Shown: positions 31,092-39,199 of the stretch, in pieces
How positions within the stretch are numbered: position 1 is the first letter of the stretch
Layout of the letters: the number at the start of each line of letters is the position of its first letter
NCBI RefSeq assembly: GCF_000003815.2
Contig: NC_049980.1
Location: forward strand, 33,502,496-33,542,377
Direction of reading: 5' to 3'
DNA: 39,882 nt
DNA from: Branchiostoma floridae
Taxonomy: Eukaryota > Chordata > Leptocardii > Amphioxiformes > Branchiostomatidae
Notes under the pieces: generated by a model
What the model was told of the DNA's origin: nothing
Databases searched by the model: none
The model's input: the letters and a program-made list of their open reading frames with translations, nothing else
Position numbers and translations under genes: made by a program

Positions 31092-31448
31092 TACCGTAAA
31101 TGGCTTTGAGTTTGCTGGGATTTAATGTTGCAGTAGGGTGGAAAGTGGAGTGTTTGTGGTCGTTTTAAATTCTTGTCTGAAACAATGGAGTAGGCGGGCA
31201 GAAGATTTTCACGGTCATTTATGAATTTGCTGTCAAGACGTCACAGTGAAAACAACAAACATTGAACCGCTGCAATTTCAACTAATACATTTTTATGATT
31301 TATGCAATTTCATCAAACACGTACAAAATGTAATGTACTGTACTGTACTACAGAATTGTTTTAAACTTGAATTTAAAACAGTGTGAAAACTTCCTTTTAG
31401 CTTCTACTGCAAAATAAAACCACCTGGAAAATAAGTGAATTTACAGTA
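31092..31448. mobile_element. MITE with TACYGTAAATK ends
   Basis: The left end TACCGTAAATGGCTTTGAG is followed by GGGATTTAATGTTGCAGTAG. The right end reads outward-in TACTGTAAATTCACTTATTT and then GTGGTTTTATTTTGCAGTAG. These arms are imperfect inverted repeats over some 50 bp, with TA at each border as for Tc1/mariner-type insertion. A matching left arm alone is at 39017-39095. Confidence 0.65.
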
Positions 31449-31851
31449 GCATCTTCTAGCCTTAATCTGTACCTGCCCAATAGAACATACATTAATGAAC
31501 ATGTACATCAATGAAATGGCTCATGCAGAAAACTAGACCTGCTCAACCCTGATGCCATAGTTAGTCGTCAATATATTATTGAATCAGCCGAGTTTCCTCA
31601 TACATGTTGGGTTACACCAGGGTGATTTGTTGATTTGTGGACATTTTTATGTGGAAACTTAGTAAGCAGACTCTATGAAAAGAGAGAACTGAGAGTAAAA
31701 CTGGCATCTGACTCTGTTTACTGAGTCGTCTTCTTTCAACCAATTTTTCTCGTTAGCTCTTACTATTGAATTGTTCTGCTAGTTCATTCTAGTGATGCTG
31801 AAGAGTGGTGGATGTCACTCAAAACGTAGATCTCCATTTTTTGTGGAGTTC

Positions 31852-32217
31852 TAGGGCCACACCAATTTAGTTTCTTGGTTCACGGATTTTTTCATAAAAA
31901 TTATGGAGCGAGAGGGCAAAATAAAAATAAAAATTGTAAAATGGTTGGGGTAAAGGTAAAGGCTAATCCAAAACATAAGGAAAAAAAGCTTTCCGCTTGA
32001 AAAAAGTACAAAAACACTGTTATTGTACAGTAACAGCACCTGTACCCACACTTTAAGGAGCTTATGATATAAAGGCCAATTTGCTACACCAGAAAGTTGA
32101 TGAATGGTTTCATTAATGGTGAAAATTTGCTGAGTGGTAATTTTTATTTTTATTTTTTTTCCAAAAAAATAGGAGCGAGCGAATCCGTGAACCAAGAGAT
32201 TAAATTGGTGTGGCCTA
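31852..32217. mobile_element. MITE with ~36-bp inverted repeats, 366 bp
   Basis: TAGGGCCACACCAATTTAGT and TTCTTGGTTCACGGATT at the left are mirrored at 32182-32217 (AATCCGTGAACCAAGAGATT, then AAATTGGTGTGGCCTA). A/T-rich runs inside also pair (AAAATAAAAATAAAAATT against AATTTTTATTTTTATTTT). TA borders fit a Tc1/mariner-type MITE. A degenerate third arm (ACCAAGAAATTGAATTGGTG) lies at 32334-32353. Confidence 0.85.
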
Positions 32218-32397
32218 GAGATTAAATTGTATTTTAACTCCTTAAAATTGTTTGTACCAAGCCACATAATTTCCGCTCAGACTCGATTTTCATGTTGATA
32301 TTTCAATCTAGCATTATATCTTTAAGAGCCAAGAACCAAGAAATTGAATTGGTGTAGCCTAAAGACCTACAAAACAAGACATTAAGATGATATATCT

Positions 32398-32814
32398 TCA
32401 TTCATCAGATCTCGTTAATGTAAGCCCCGTATTAATAAAACTTTCATTATCAGTTTGACCATTAAACTGAATTATAGATACCATCTTGGATAACAAGCAC
32501 AGTCTGTGGCACCTCTTTGCCCTCGTCTGATACCGTTGAAGATATGAAGAAATTGTCTGAAGATTTTGAAGCTTCGAGAATTGAGGTTCTTTAAGGATAG
32601 CCATGAAGGACTGTAAATTTTTTATCATGGCAGGCTCGTGTAAGGCAATATTGCTTGAAGGGAGGGATAGCTCATTGTGCGGTGAGTTAGGGGAGAGAAT
32701 GCTTGCTTCGCGCACCTTGGTCGGTCTGTGAGGACGGACGCTGATTGAAATCGTTGGGTGACGGATGAAGTTATATCGCCAGCGCCCCGGTACTAGAAGT
32801 GGTCCGGTAGCCAT
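32398..32814 (-). other. 138-codon minus-strand open frame beside a CpG-rich block, unknown
   Basis: The ATG at 32814 has a fair initiation context (ACCCATGG). The product starts MATGPLLVPGRWRYNFIRHP and contains Ser/Leu-rich stretches and a basic RYQTRAKRCHR segment. No family is recognised, and no signal peptide or domain is visible. Its 5' end lies in the only notably CpG-rich block of the large intron (about 32690-32965). It could be a small nested antisense gene or chance. Confidence 0.2.
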
Positions 32815-32982
32815 GGGTTAGACCATCGTTGTTGTGCGAGGATACCCGCGTGTGGTGGGGGGCCATACATCAGACACAGCCGACTGACTCCACACCCCAT
32901 TCCTGCCCTGTCCAATACTGGTCACAGCCACACGGTAGGTCGGGGGGGTCATCGGGGCGAGATGTTATTAACGCTTGGGTCA

Positions 32983-34400
32983 GGGACATGCTGATATTAT
33001 TATTCATATTAGTGTCATAATTATCGCATGTTAACTATTCATTTAACAGCTCTGATGGTATAATTTTTGTTGTTTATGATATATGACATTATATTGTGTA
33101 TACTTATACAGGGACATGCTGATATTATCATTATTCATATTTGTGTCATAATTATCGCATGTTAACTATTCATTCAACAGCTCTGATGGTATAATTTTTG
33201 TTGCTTATAATATATGGTATTATTATATTGTGTATTATATTTATAAAGATGGTGCTTCTAGGAGGAATAGTGTAGTAAATGTGGTAGGGTCTTCTGGAGT
33301 CTTGAATGACTGTGATAAGAATATATCAGATATTGCAGGTCAGAAGTTTGATATGGTTGAACTTTAATGCAGAGATGGTATCTTTTATGCAAGATACTGT
33401 ACTAAAGATTATAGGATGTGCATTCAAGGGGTGCTTTTTAACTTAAATATGTAAGCTACCCATACAGTGATTCGGGAAATTCATTTGGAGTGAAATCTTA
33501 CTAATGCTTTGGTTTAGGACATAATACTATCATTGATATTCATGTCATAATCATTGCAACTCATTCCATTCATTCAACAGTTTTGCTGAGATAGTGTGAT
33601 TTTCTTTGTTTATAAGATATGTAATTAACGTTATATTCTGTATGTTTATAAAAGAAGGCATTTTGTATGTGGTAGGAATTGTGTAGTAAATGTGGTAGGG
33701 TCCATTTCTGCTGTATTGAAAAAGATAAGAATTTCAGATATTGAAGATAAGAAATTTGATATGGTTGACCTAAAATGTATCTTCCATGCAAGAAATGATA
33801 CTAAGCATTGTGAACATGTTGTTGGATGATCATTCAAGGGGGTTCATAGATACAAGCTAGCCACACAGTAATTCAGGGAAGTCATTTGGAGTGAAATATT
33901 ATTATTAACCCTTTGGTTTAGGACATAATAATATCATTTATGTTCATGTCGTAATCATTGCATGTTTTCCATTCATTCAACAGTTATGTGGAGATGTGTA
34001 ATTTTCTTTGATTATGACATGGTATTACATTCTGTATATTTATAAGAGGATCAGCATGGGGGGTCCCGACAACGATTTACACTGAATTCAGAAGAACCCC
34101 CTACGTATTACGCTAAATCAAGGAAGGCAATTACGCTAAATTTGGTTCCTCACTACGAATTACGTAGATAAGATGGTTTTCCCTAAGAAATACGGGAAGT
34201 AAAAATAGGCTGCCTACGCCTTACGTAAAAGAGCATGCAGACCCTCTACCCTCTTATAAGCAAGATACTATTAGATTCTGTACAGTGAAGAGTTTGTCAT
34301 AAATGTGGTAGACCTTTTGTCTGCTGCCTTCACAGATGATGATAAGAATACTGCTAATATTTTAATTTTAGTGGTGGTTTAAAATGATAATGTAGTGATC
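32983..34400. repeat. Tandem block, ~130-bp and ~400-bp repeats
   Basis: GGGACATGCTGATATTAT, GTGTCATAATTATCGCATG, CATTCAACAGCTCTGATGG recur at 32987 and 33113 (near-identical, ~126 bp). More diverged copies at about 33520 and 33920 begin longer units that also share TAGTAAATGTGGTAGGGTC, AAGTTTGATATGGTTGA, CATTCAAGGGG and CATTTGGAGTGAAAT. The final unit is interrupted near 34055 by the TACG-rich segment. Confidence 0.85.
34057..34250. mobile_element. TACG-rich inserted segment, probably a dispersed repeat
   Basis: GGGGGGTCCCGACAACGATT is followed by a series of TACG/TTACG words (CTACGTATTACGC, CAATTACGC, CTACGAATTACGTAG, AAATACGGG, CTACGCCTTACG) and closes with GCAGACCCTC. It interrupts the ~400-bp tandem unit, so it appears to be an insertion. 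I cannot name the family. Confidence 0.4.
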
Positions 34401-34673
34401 TATATCCACTTTGAACATAAGACCATTGCAAAAATACTTGTTCTGTCTTCTGCCCACCTGACGTTACCGATTCCAACTGCAAAATCAACACTTAAACAAA
34501 CATTCCATTTTCTTCTGGCCCAAATTGAATCCCAACGAACACAGTCAAAGCCATTTACAGTAGAAGATATTTCAGATACTGAACTGTCTGAAGGTTGGAG
34601 TCTCATATGATTTAACTATGATGCAGGTAGAGACATTGACTTCTGTGTGAGGTACTAGACTGTATATCTATAA

Positions 34674-34853
34674 GAACTTTATTGCATGACATTTGTACAT
34701 GGTGCAATGTATGGAAACAACTATTACACAAAGTACAAGATAGGTGTATAGAATAAGACTTAAAATCCTAATTAACATAACAAAAAGGGCTTATACAAGT
34801 CTTTGATATAGTGTTACAATCGAGTTGGGCTAATCATGAGTTTCATTATTCTT
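34674..34853. repeat. Dispersed repeat, ~180 bp, copy 2
   Basis: A near-identical partner of 23689-23868, in the same orientation, from GAACTTTATTGCATGACATT to CATGAGTTTCATTATTCTT. Confidence 0.8.
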
Positions 34854-34902
34854 ATAAGTATGGTGGACTTCCACAGTTATGAGTAAGGAATGTGCAGTGT
34901 CA

Positions 34903-35066
34903 GTACTCTCCAAGCAGAGGTTCGGCTCTGGCTGTTTTTCAAACATTTTTAGGCATTTTCATGAGGCGCTCTATTTTGTGCCTTTTTTCTTCATGTGCTG
35001 CAAAACAGAATATCAAATAAAAATGCCTAAAATGTTTTTAAAAAACAGCCACTGCTTGGACAGTAC
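34903..35066. mobile_element. Foldback element with long arms
   Basis: GTACTCTCCAAGCAG, TGGCTGTTTTTCAAACATTT and TTAGGCATTTT on the left pair with AAAATGCCTAAAATGTTTTT, AAAACAGCCACTGCTTGG and ACAGTAC on the right. The left arm has an 11-base insertion (GGTTCGGCTC region) lacking in the right arm. It encloses about 50 bp and no gene. Confidence 0.75.
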
Positions 35067-35577
35067 AGTTTCAGTAATTTTTCTGACAGGCAACATTATG
35101 GTAGGATTTATGTGCAGTGTGCAATTTGCAAAATGTTTCCATGATTTGCACATGAAAATATTCTGAATGTTCTATTTGCATCCAAGTCTAGAAGATATGA
35201 CTCACCTTGGACCCAAAATTTTTCAAATTTCATTCAAACTTGCCAACATGCAAGTTTGCATGTAAACAAAACAAGTATTTCCAGCATTGCCACAGCGGTT
35301 TACAGAACAGCACTGTCACTGTATGTAATTGCATCAGACTGAAACGATAACATGTACCCTAACCACCTTCACGTGCAATCTGCGGAATTTTCACACCATA
35401 TCCGCACGAGCCCAAGCACGGCAGGATCACACCATGAAGGTTACCTACCATTCCTACAGATTATAAACCCATCTTTCCCCTCCTAATGTGTCGGCAGATG
35501 TTACCAAATGGCTTTATCTGTGAAATCATGTAAGGCTATGGTCCATTTAGGATTTTTTTCCATAGCAGCATGCATGG
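35067..35577. other. Intronic DNA, nothing recognised
   Basis: No coding, RNA or repeat feature could be supported. Confidence 0.4.
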
Positions 35578-35850
35578 TTCGGTGGTTAGCAACCTTGCCT
35601 CTGGGCCAAGAGGTTGGGAGTTTGACTCCTTTCCAGTTGTCGCTCACCCGACATGCAGGTTACTGGAAAGGGTTACAGACTTTAGGAAGGAACGTTAAGT
35701 CGTGGTCTGCTGTTCATTGTGCTTGTCAAAAAGAGCTCGGGGAATTTGTTTCAAAATTGGTACAACGAATACTATACATAGCGCCTGTCTTCTTTGTTAG
35801 AACCAGTGGAAGAGTACTAGTAACTCTTGATCATTACATTTCTTGGGAGG
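35578..35850 (+). mobile_element. tRNA-derived SINE, family B
   Basis: GGTTCGGTGGTTAGCAACC (A-box region) and GGGAGTTTGACTCCTTTCC (B-box region), then TTACTGGAAAGGGTTACAGA and TTTAGGAAGGAACGTTAAG. The order is that of a pol III SINE head. The wording differs from family A. Confidence 0.65.
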
Positions 35851-35949
35851 GGGGGTAAAGCAAAAGTTTGAACACCTCAATCTTTGGTTTGTAACTCTGG
35901 TACTTAGAGTTTGTTCACCTTGGACTGCCATAGGGCAGCAAGTGTCCTT

Positions 35950-36168
35950 GCTCTTTCTGTAACAGGGTATATTTTAACAGGGAGGGGTTGGTAGCATCTT
36001 CTTGATCGGGGGACGCCCATTTTACGTCCTTTCCGAAAGAAGGGTGCAGTCTCAACCGAGATGCCCTTTCCAGGATTTGAACCAGGGTCTCACAGTTACC
36101 AAGTACTGGTAACTCGGATTGGAACCAGGAGGTCAGCTGTGAGGCTGCTATCAGTTGAGATTATCATA
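35950..36168 (-). mobile_element. tRNA-derived SINE, family A, reverse copy
   Basis: Read on the minus strand it gives CTCAACTGATAGCAGCCTCA (A box), CCTGGTTCAAATCCTGG (B box) and TTTCGGAAAGGACGTAAAAT, matching the copies at 7693 and 10637. It lies just upstream of the exon-border array. Confidence 0.8.
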
Positions 36169-36189
36169 AGAAGGCATCCCTCCAGTTTG

Positions 36190-36752
36190 AGATCACTTTC
36201 ACTTATTTCTTTCACTTTTCTTCCTCAGGCCCAGCTGATTGCCAAGTCCATTGGCCAATGCTTCCAGGTGGCGTATCAGGAGTTCCTTAAGCTAACTTGA
36301 AGGCATGACCATGTCTTGTTCTTTTCTTCCTCAGGCCCAGCTGATTGCCCAGTCTATTGGCCAATGGAATGGCATATCAGGAGTCCTAAGCTAACTTGAA
36401 GGCATGACTATGTCTTGTTCCTTTCTTCCTCAGGCCCAGCTGATTGCCCAGTCTATTGGCCAATGCTTCCATCTGGCGTATCAGGAGTTCCTTAAGCTAA
36501 CTTGAAGGCATGACTATGTCTTTTTCTTTTCTTCCTCAGGCCCAGCTGATTGCCCAGTCCATCGGCCAATGCTTCCAGGTGGCGTATCAGGAGTTCCTTA
36601 AGCTAACTTGAAGGCGTGACTATGTCTTGTTCTTCCCTTTCCTCAGGCCCAGCTGATCACCCAGTCCATCGGCCAATGCTTCCATCTGGCGTATCAGGAG
36701 TTCCTTAAGCTAACTTGAAGGCATGACTATGTCTTGTTCTTCTCTTCCCCAG
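36190..36752 (+). repeat. Five tandem copies of the next exon's 3' splice site and first ~58 bases
   Basis: Copies of the exon start (GCCCAGCTGATTGCC...) follow TTCCTCAG at 36229, 36335, 36434, 36540 and 36647, and the real exon starts at 36753. Spacings are 106, 99, 106, 107 and 106 bp. Each unit holds GCTAAC and ATGACTATG (branch-site-like), a CTTGTTCTTTTCTTCC tract, CAG and the exon start encoding [20 protein letters not shown]. It then leaves the exon as AAGCTAACTTGA, so the frame stops after K-L-T. Copy 2 has a deletion (CCAATGGAATGGCATATCAG). Copies differ by few substitutions (CAGGTGG against CATCTGG). The first acceptor is preceded by TTCACTTTTCTTCCTCAG in the same way. Confidence 0.97.
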
Positions 36753-36932
36753 GCCCAGCTGATTGCCCAGTCCATTGGCCAATGCTTCCAGGTGGCGTAT
36801 CAGGAGTTCCTGAGAGCCAATGGCATCACGGAGGACCACCTGAGTCAGATGGACTATCAGGAGATCCTCAACTCTCAGGAGATCTTCCACGAGGACCTCG
36901 AGGTCTTCAGTAACTCCGAAAACGCAAAAGAG
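36753..36932 (+). CDS. APBA: Mint/X11 (APBA) adaptor, exon with the C-terminal PTB helix and linker
   Basis: 180 nt (60 codons), phase 0/0, acceptor CCCCAG/GCC and donor GAG/GTATGT. It encodes [40 protein letters not shown] and [20 protein letters not shown]. The first block is the long C-terminal PTB helix that packs over the APP peptide groove; the Phe of QCF corresponds to the conserved peptide-contact Phe in vertebrate X11 (recalled). The acidic remainder is the conserved PTB-PDZ1 linker (vertebrate INPEDLSQKEYSDLLNTQD-type). This copy is chosen as the real exon over the five upstream because only it continues in frame into the linker and ends at a donor. The exon is flanked by tandem copies of both its acceptor and its donor. 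Confidence 0.97.
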
Positions 36933-37042
36933 GTATGTCATGCTGTTTGTTTGTTTGTTTGTGTACATATCCGGTAAACTACATTTAGGTGTAACTCACC
37001 AGTTTTCAGTTATTACCATCTTTGAATCATGCACACATGTTG

Positions 37043-37100
37043 AGTAGCTCTGAAAATACAGAAGAGGTACATCATGTTGTTTGTTTGTTTGTTAATTTGC
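37043..37100 (+). repeat. Copy of the preceding exon's donor border
   Basis: AGTAGCTCTGAAAATACAGA and AGAG/GTACATCATGTTG copy AGTAACTCCGAAAACGCAAA and AGAG/GTATGTCATGCTG, 134 bp downstream. The 24 exon-derived bases differ at five positions, all transitions. A TTTG run follows in both. Confidence 0.85.
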
Positions 37101-37295
37101 TGGGCTCTCTCCAGGACTCGTCCCAGGACAGAAAGTTTCTTGTTGGGACAGAAAAAAACATTTCACCTTGTCCATCCAAAATATGTGAACCTCATGACAT
37201 AAAATTGATGGAAATGTACTTTCGTAAGCATAAAATGACATACTTAGCAACGAAAATTAAGAATGAGTGGGATGGAAAAGCAGGAGACAGGCCTG
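37101..37295 (+). mobile_element. Relic of the CTCTCCAGGACYCGTCC MITE family
   Basis: GGGCTCTCTCCAGGACTCGTC at the start and GGAGACAGGCCTG at the end are inverted relatives. The interior (ACCTTGTCCATCCAAAATATG, CATGACATAAAATTGATGGA) matches 25441-25709 in reverse. The first bases overlap the TTTG run after the donor copy. Confidence 0.55.
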
Positions 37296-37701
37296 TTTGT
37301 TTTCTATAACTGTGTCTTAACTGTGTCTTATCCTTTGAAATCCAAATTGTCTTCAGCGTGATTTTGCCTTACCTTTGTTTTCTTTGGAATCCAAATTGTC
37401 TTCAGTCTGAATTGTCTTACAACGTTTCCTATTCGATGTCTGAAATTGGCACCATTCATAGTTAGAGTATGAAAGACCTGAGTTTCTTCCAGATCACTTC
37501 AGTGTCACTGACGAAAACTGGTGGATTCCAGTTGAAACGTCTGACTGTTTCCAAACCATATCCAGTTGCTTGAGTAACTGCTGTTTAGTGTATAACTGGT
37601 AAACCACATTTGGTCAGTTTGTGTGCACTGACATTTATCTATAGACACCAATATTGAGTTCTAGACCTGAGTCAGCTTACAGATGTGCCCTATGTGGCAG
37701 A
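37296..37701. other. Intron segment, one early partial copy of the PDZ1 acceptor unit
   Basis: CTATAGACACCAATATTGAG and TTCTAG at 37639-37664 match the unit found at 37838-37885. AATCCAAATTGTCTTCAG is duplicated at 37340 and 37389. Confidence 0.55.
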
Positions 37702-37801
37702 GACTGTCATTCTCGTATAGGACTGTTTAGCAACAGTCGACGCTGTAGGGCTGATATCAAATAGGATCTTACCATGTTCAATATTGGTTGAAGGAGGCCA
37801 T
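37702..37801 (+). repeat. 100-bp dispersed repeat, copy 2
   Basis: GACTGTCATTCTCGTATAGG to GTTGAAGGAGGCCAT, the partner of 17147-17246. Confidence 0.88.
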
Positions 37802-37837
37802 ACCACCATTGAGTTCTACCGTTTTCCTCCTCTACAG

Positions 37838-37885
37838 GTTGTTATAGACACCAATATTGAGTTCTATCTTCTTCCGCCTCTACAG
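37838..37885 (+). repeat. 48-bp in-frame duplication of the PDZ1 exon acceptor
   Basis: CCTCTACAG/GTTGTTATAGAC occurs with AG at 37836-37837 and again at the real acceptor (AG 37884-37885). The intervening 48 bases read without a stop as [16 protein letters not shown], in frame with the PDZ1 exon. Use of the upstream AG would add 16 residues at the PTB-PDZ1 junction. A further partial unit starts near 37809. Confidence 0.9.
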
Positions 37886-38098
37886 GTTGTTATAGACAAA
37901 CCCAAAGGCGAGATCATGGGCCTGGTGATAGTGGAGTCAGGGTGGGGGTCCATCCTCCCCACAGTCATCATCGCTAACATGATGCACGGGGGGCCCGCTG
38001 AGAGGTCGGGCAAACTCAACATCGGAGACCAGCTCATGACCATCAACGACACAAGCCTGGTGGGGCTGCCTCTACACACGTGTCAGGGCATCATCAAG
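37886..38098 (+). CDS. APBA: Mint/X11 (APBA) adaptor, PDZ1 exon
   Basis: 213 nt (71 codons), phase 0/0, acceptor CTACAG/GTT and donor AAG/GTAAGT. It encodes [54 protein letters not shown] and [17 protein letters not shown]. This is most of PDZ1: the [15 protein letters not shown] segment takes the place of the carboxylate-binding loop and strand, [15 protein letters not shown] is the helix and turn, and [11 protein letters not shown] is the second helix that faces bound C-termini. The match to vertebrate Mint is near-identical ([41 protein letters not shown]). PDZ1 of Mints binds C-termini of synaptic and trafficking partners. Both borders are duplicated in the flanking introns. Confidence 0.98.
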
Positions 38099-38104
38099 GT
38101 AAGT

Positions 38105-38257
38105 CATTCGTTCACTCACTCATTCACTCTTTGACTCATTCATCCACTCATTCATTCACTCACTCATTCACTCATTCATTCACTCAGTCATTCATTCACT
38201 CACTCACTCCTTCACTCATTCATTCACTCACTCCTTCATTCACTCATTCATTCATTC
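38105..38257. repeat. (ATTCACTC)n-type minisatellite
   Basis: Repeats of CATTCACTCACTCATTCACT fill the space between the PDZ1 donor and the copied exon end. The plus-strand 97-codon frame here is an artefact of the repeat. Confidence 0.93.
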
Positions 38258-38325
38258 ACGATACCAGTCTGGTGGGGCTGCCTCTACACACAAGTCAGGA
38301 CATCATCAAGGTAAACGTTCTGGGG
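38258..38325 (+). repeat. Copy of the PDZ1 exon 3' end and donor
   Basis: The last 51 exon bases recur, encoding [17 protein letters not shown] against [17 protein letters not shown], followed by a donor AAG/GTAAAC at 38310/38311. Six of 51 bases differ. The offset from the real donor is 212 bp, not a multiple of three. The reading from the real exon stops soon in the repeat, so simple read-through would truncate the protein in PDZ1. Confidence 0.93.
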
Positions 38326-38671
38326 ATGCACTTTTGTTTCTTTGTTTGTTTGTTTGTTTTTCATAACTGGTAAACTGCCTCTAGGCATAACACACCAGTT
38401 TTCTACAGTAGTTACAAGCTGCATAAGACCGGACTGAAAGATTTTTCCACTCACACCAGGATCCTTAATTTTATCGATAAGTGTATTGGGATCTGATAGT
38501 GGTTAACTGGTTGAGGTGATGCTCTCCTCTAACACAGAACCTCTGTCTTTACACCCCATCTGAAATGACGTCCCTAACGTAAGCTATGTACTCATTGAGT
38601 CTTTCTTAGGAAGTTGTTATCCCAACGTATGAAGCTGTTTGTACTGAACTGAGTTACTTTGTTCTTCACAG
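38326..38671. other. Intron, nothing but a shared intronic motif
   Basis: AACTGGTAAACTGCCTCTAG and CACACCAGTTTTC (38366-38403) resemble 36972-37010 (CCGGTAAACTACATTTAGGT, CACCAGTTTTC) and 37597. These are repeated words in introns of this gene. Confidence 0.45.
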
Positions 38672-38791
38672 GGTCTGAAGAATCATGGAAAAGTGCGACT
38701 GAACATCGTCCAGTGTCCACCAGTCACAACAGTCCTGGTCAAGAGACCGGACATCAAGTACCAGCTAGGGTTTAGTGTTCAAAATGGCATC
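38672..38791 (+). CDS. APBA: Mint/X11 (APBA) adaptor, end of PDZ1 and start of PDZ2
   Basis: 120 nt (40 codons), phase 0/0, acceptor TTCACAG/GGT and donor ATC/GTAAGT. It encodes [20 protein letters not shown] and [30 protein letters not shown] is the last strand of PDZ1, PPVTTVL is the short inter-domain linker that fixes the two PDZ domains as a tandem, and [11 protein letters not shown] is the canonical GLGF-type carboxylate loop of PDZ2. The protein must continue with the ICSLMRGGIAERGG-type part of PDZ2 and the C-terminal tail beyond the window. No border duplication is visible. Confidence 0.97.
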
Positions 38792-39016
38792 GTAAGTGTT
38801 GTTTCTTCTTTGACTCTACCAACCATTGTATGTTAAGAATATGCACAAAAACAGAAATACATCCAAGAATAGCTTTCACCTCTACAGTTTTTAGAAGTTG
38901 CTGTGCCATTGTTATCGTTATGTAAAGTTTGATAACTTTGAGTTTGACACAATGTTGCAAAGAAAATGCATTTTGTCTTATACGAATTGTGCATGCTTTG
39001 TTAAAGTTGTTTTAGT
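38792..39016. other. Start of the next intron, nothing recognised
   Basis: AT-rich, with no feature I can support. Confidence 0.4.
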
Positions 39017-39095
39017 GTACTGTAAATGCATTTAAGTTTAAGGGGATTTAATTTTGCAGTTGGGAGGAAATAGAGTGTTTGTGGTGGTTTTATAG
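39017..39095 (+). mobile_element. Single arm of the TACYGTAAAT MITE family
   Basis: TACTGTAAATGCATTTAAGT, GGGGATTTAATTTTGCAGTT and GAGTGTTTGTGGTGGTTTTA match the left arm of 31092-31448. The right arm is missing or diverged. Confidence 0.6.
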
Positions 39096-39146
39096 TTATA
39101 TTTCAGCCATACATAGTATGGTGAAATATATTGTATTCGTAATGTT

Positions 39147-39177
<31 letters not shown>
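39147..39177. repeat. (TTTC)n microsatellite
   Basis: An uninterrupted run of about eight tetranucleotides. Confidence 0.95.
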
Positions 39178-39199
39178 CCTGTCAAATCTTCAAAGTGAT

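Noticed and set aside
32829-33020. Plus-strand 63-codon frame in the CpG-rich block as an exon
   Set aside because: It has no acceptor or donor of quality, and the Mint reading is already continuous from 19844 to 36753.
36229-36716. Five extra coding exons giving a repeated PTB helix
   Set aside because: Each copy runs into a TGA three codons after leaving the exon-derived part and has no donor at the equivalent place, so they cannot be chained as normal exons.
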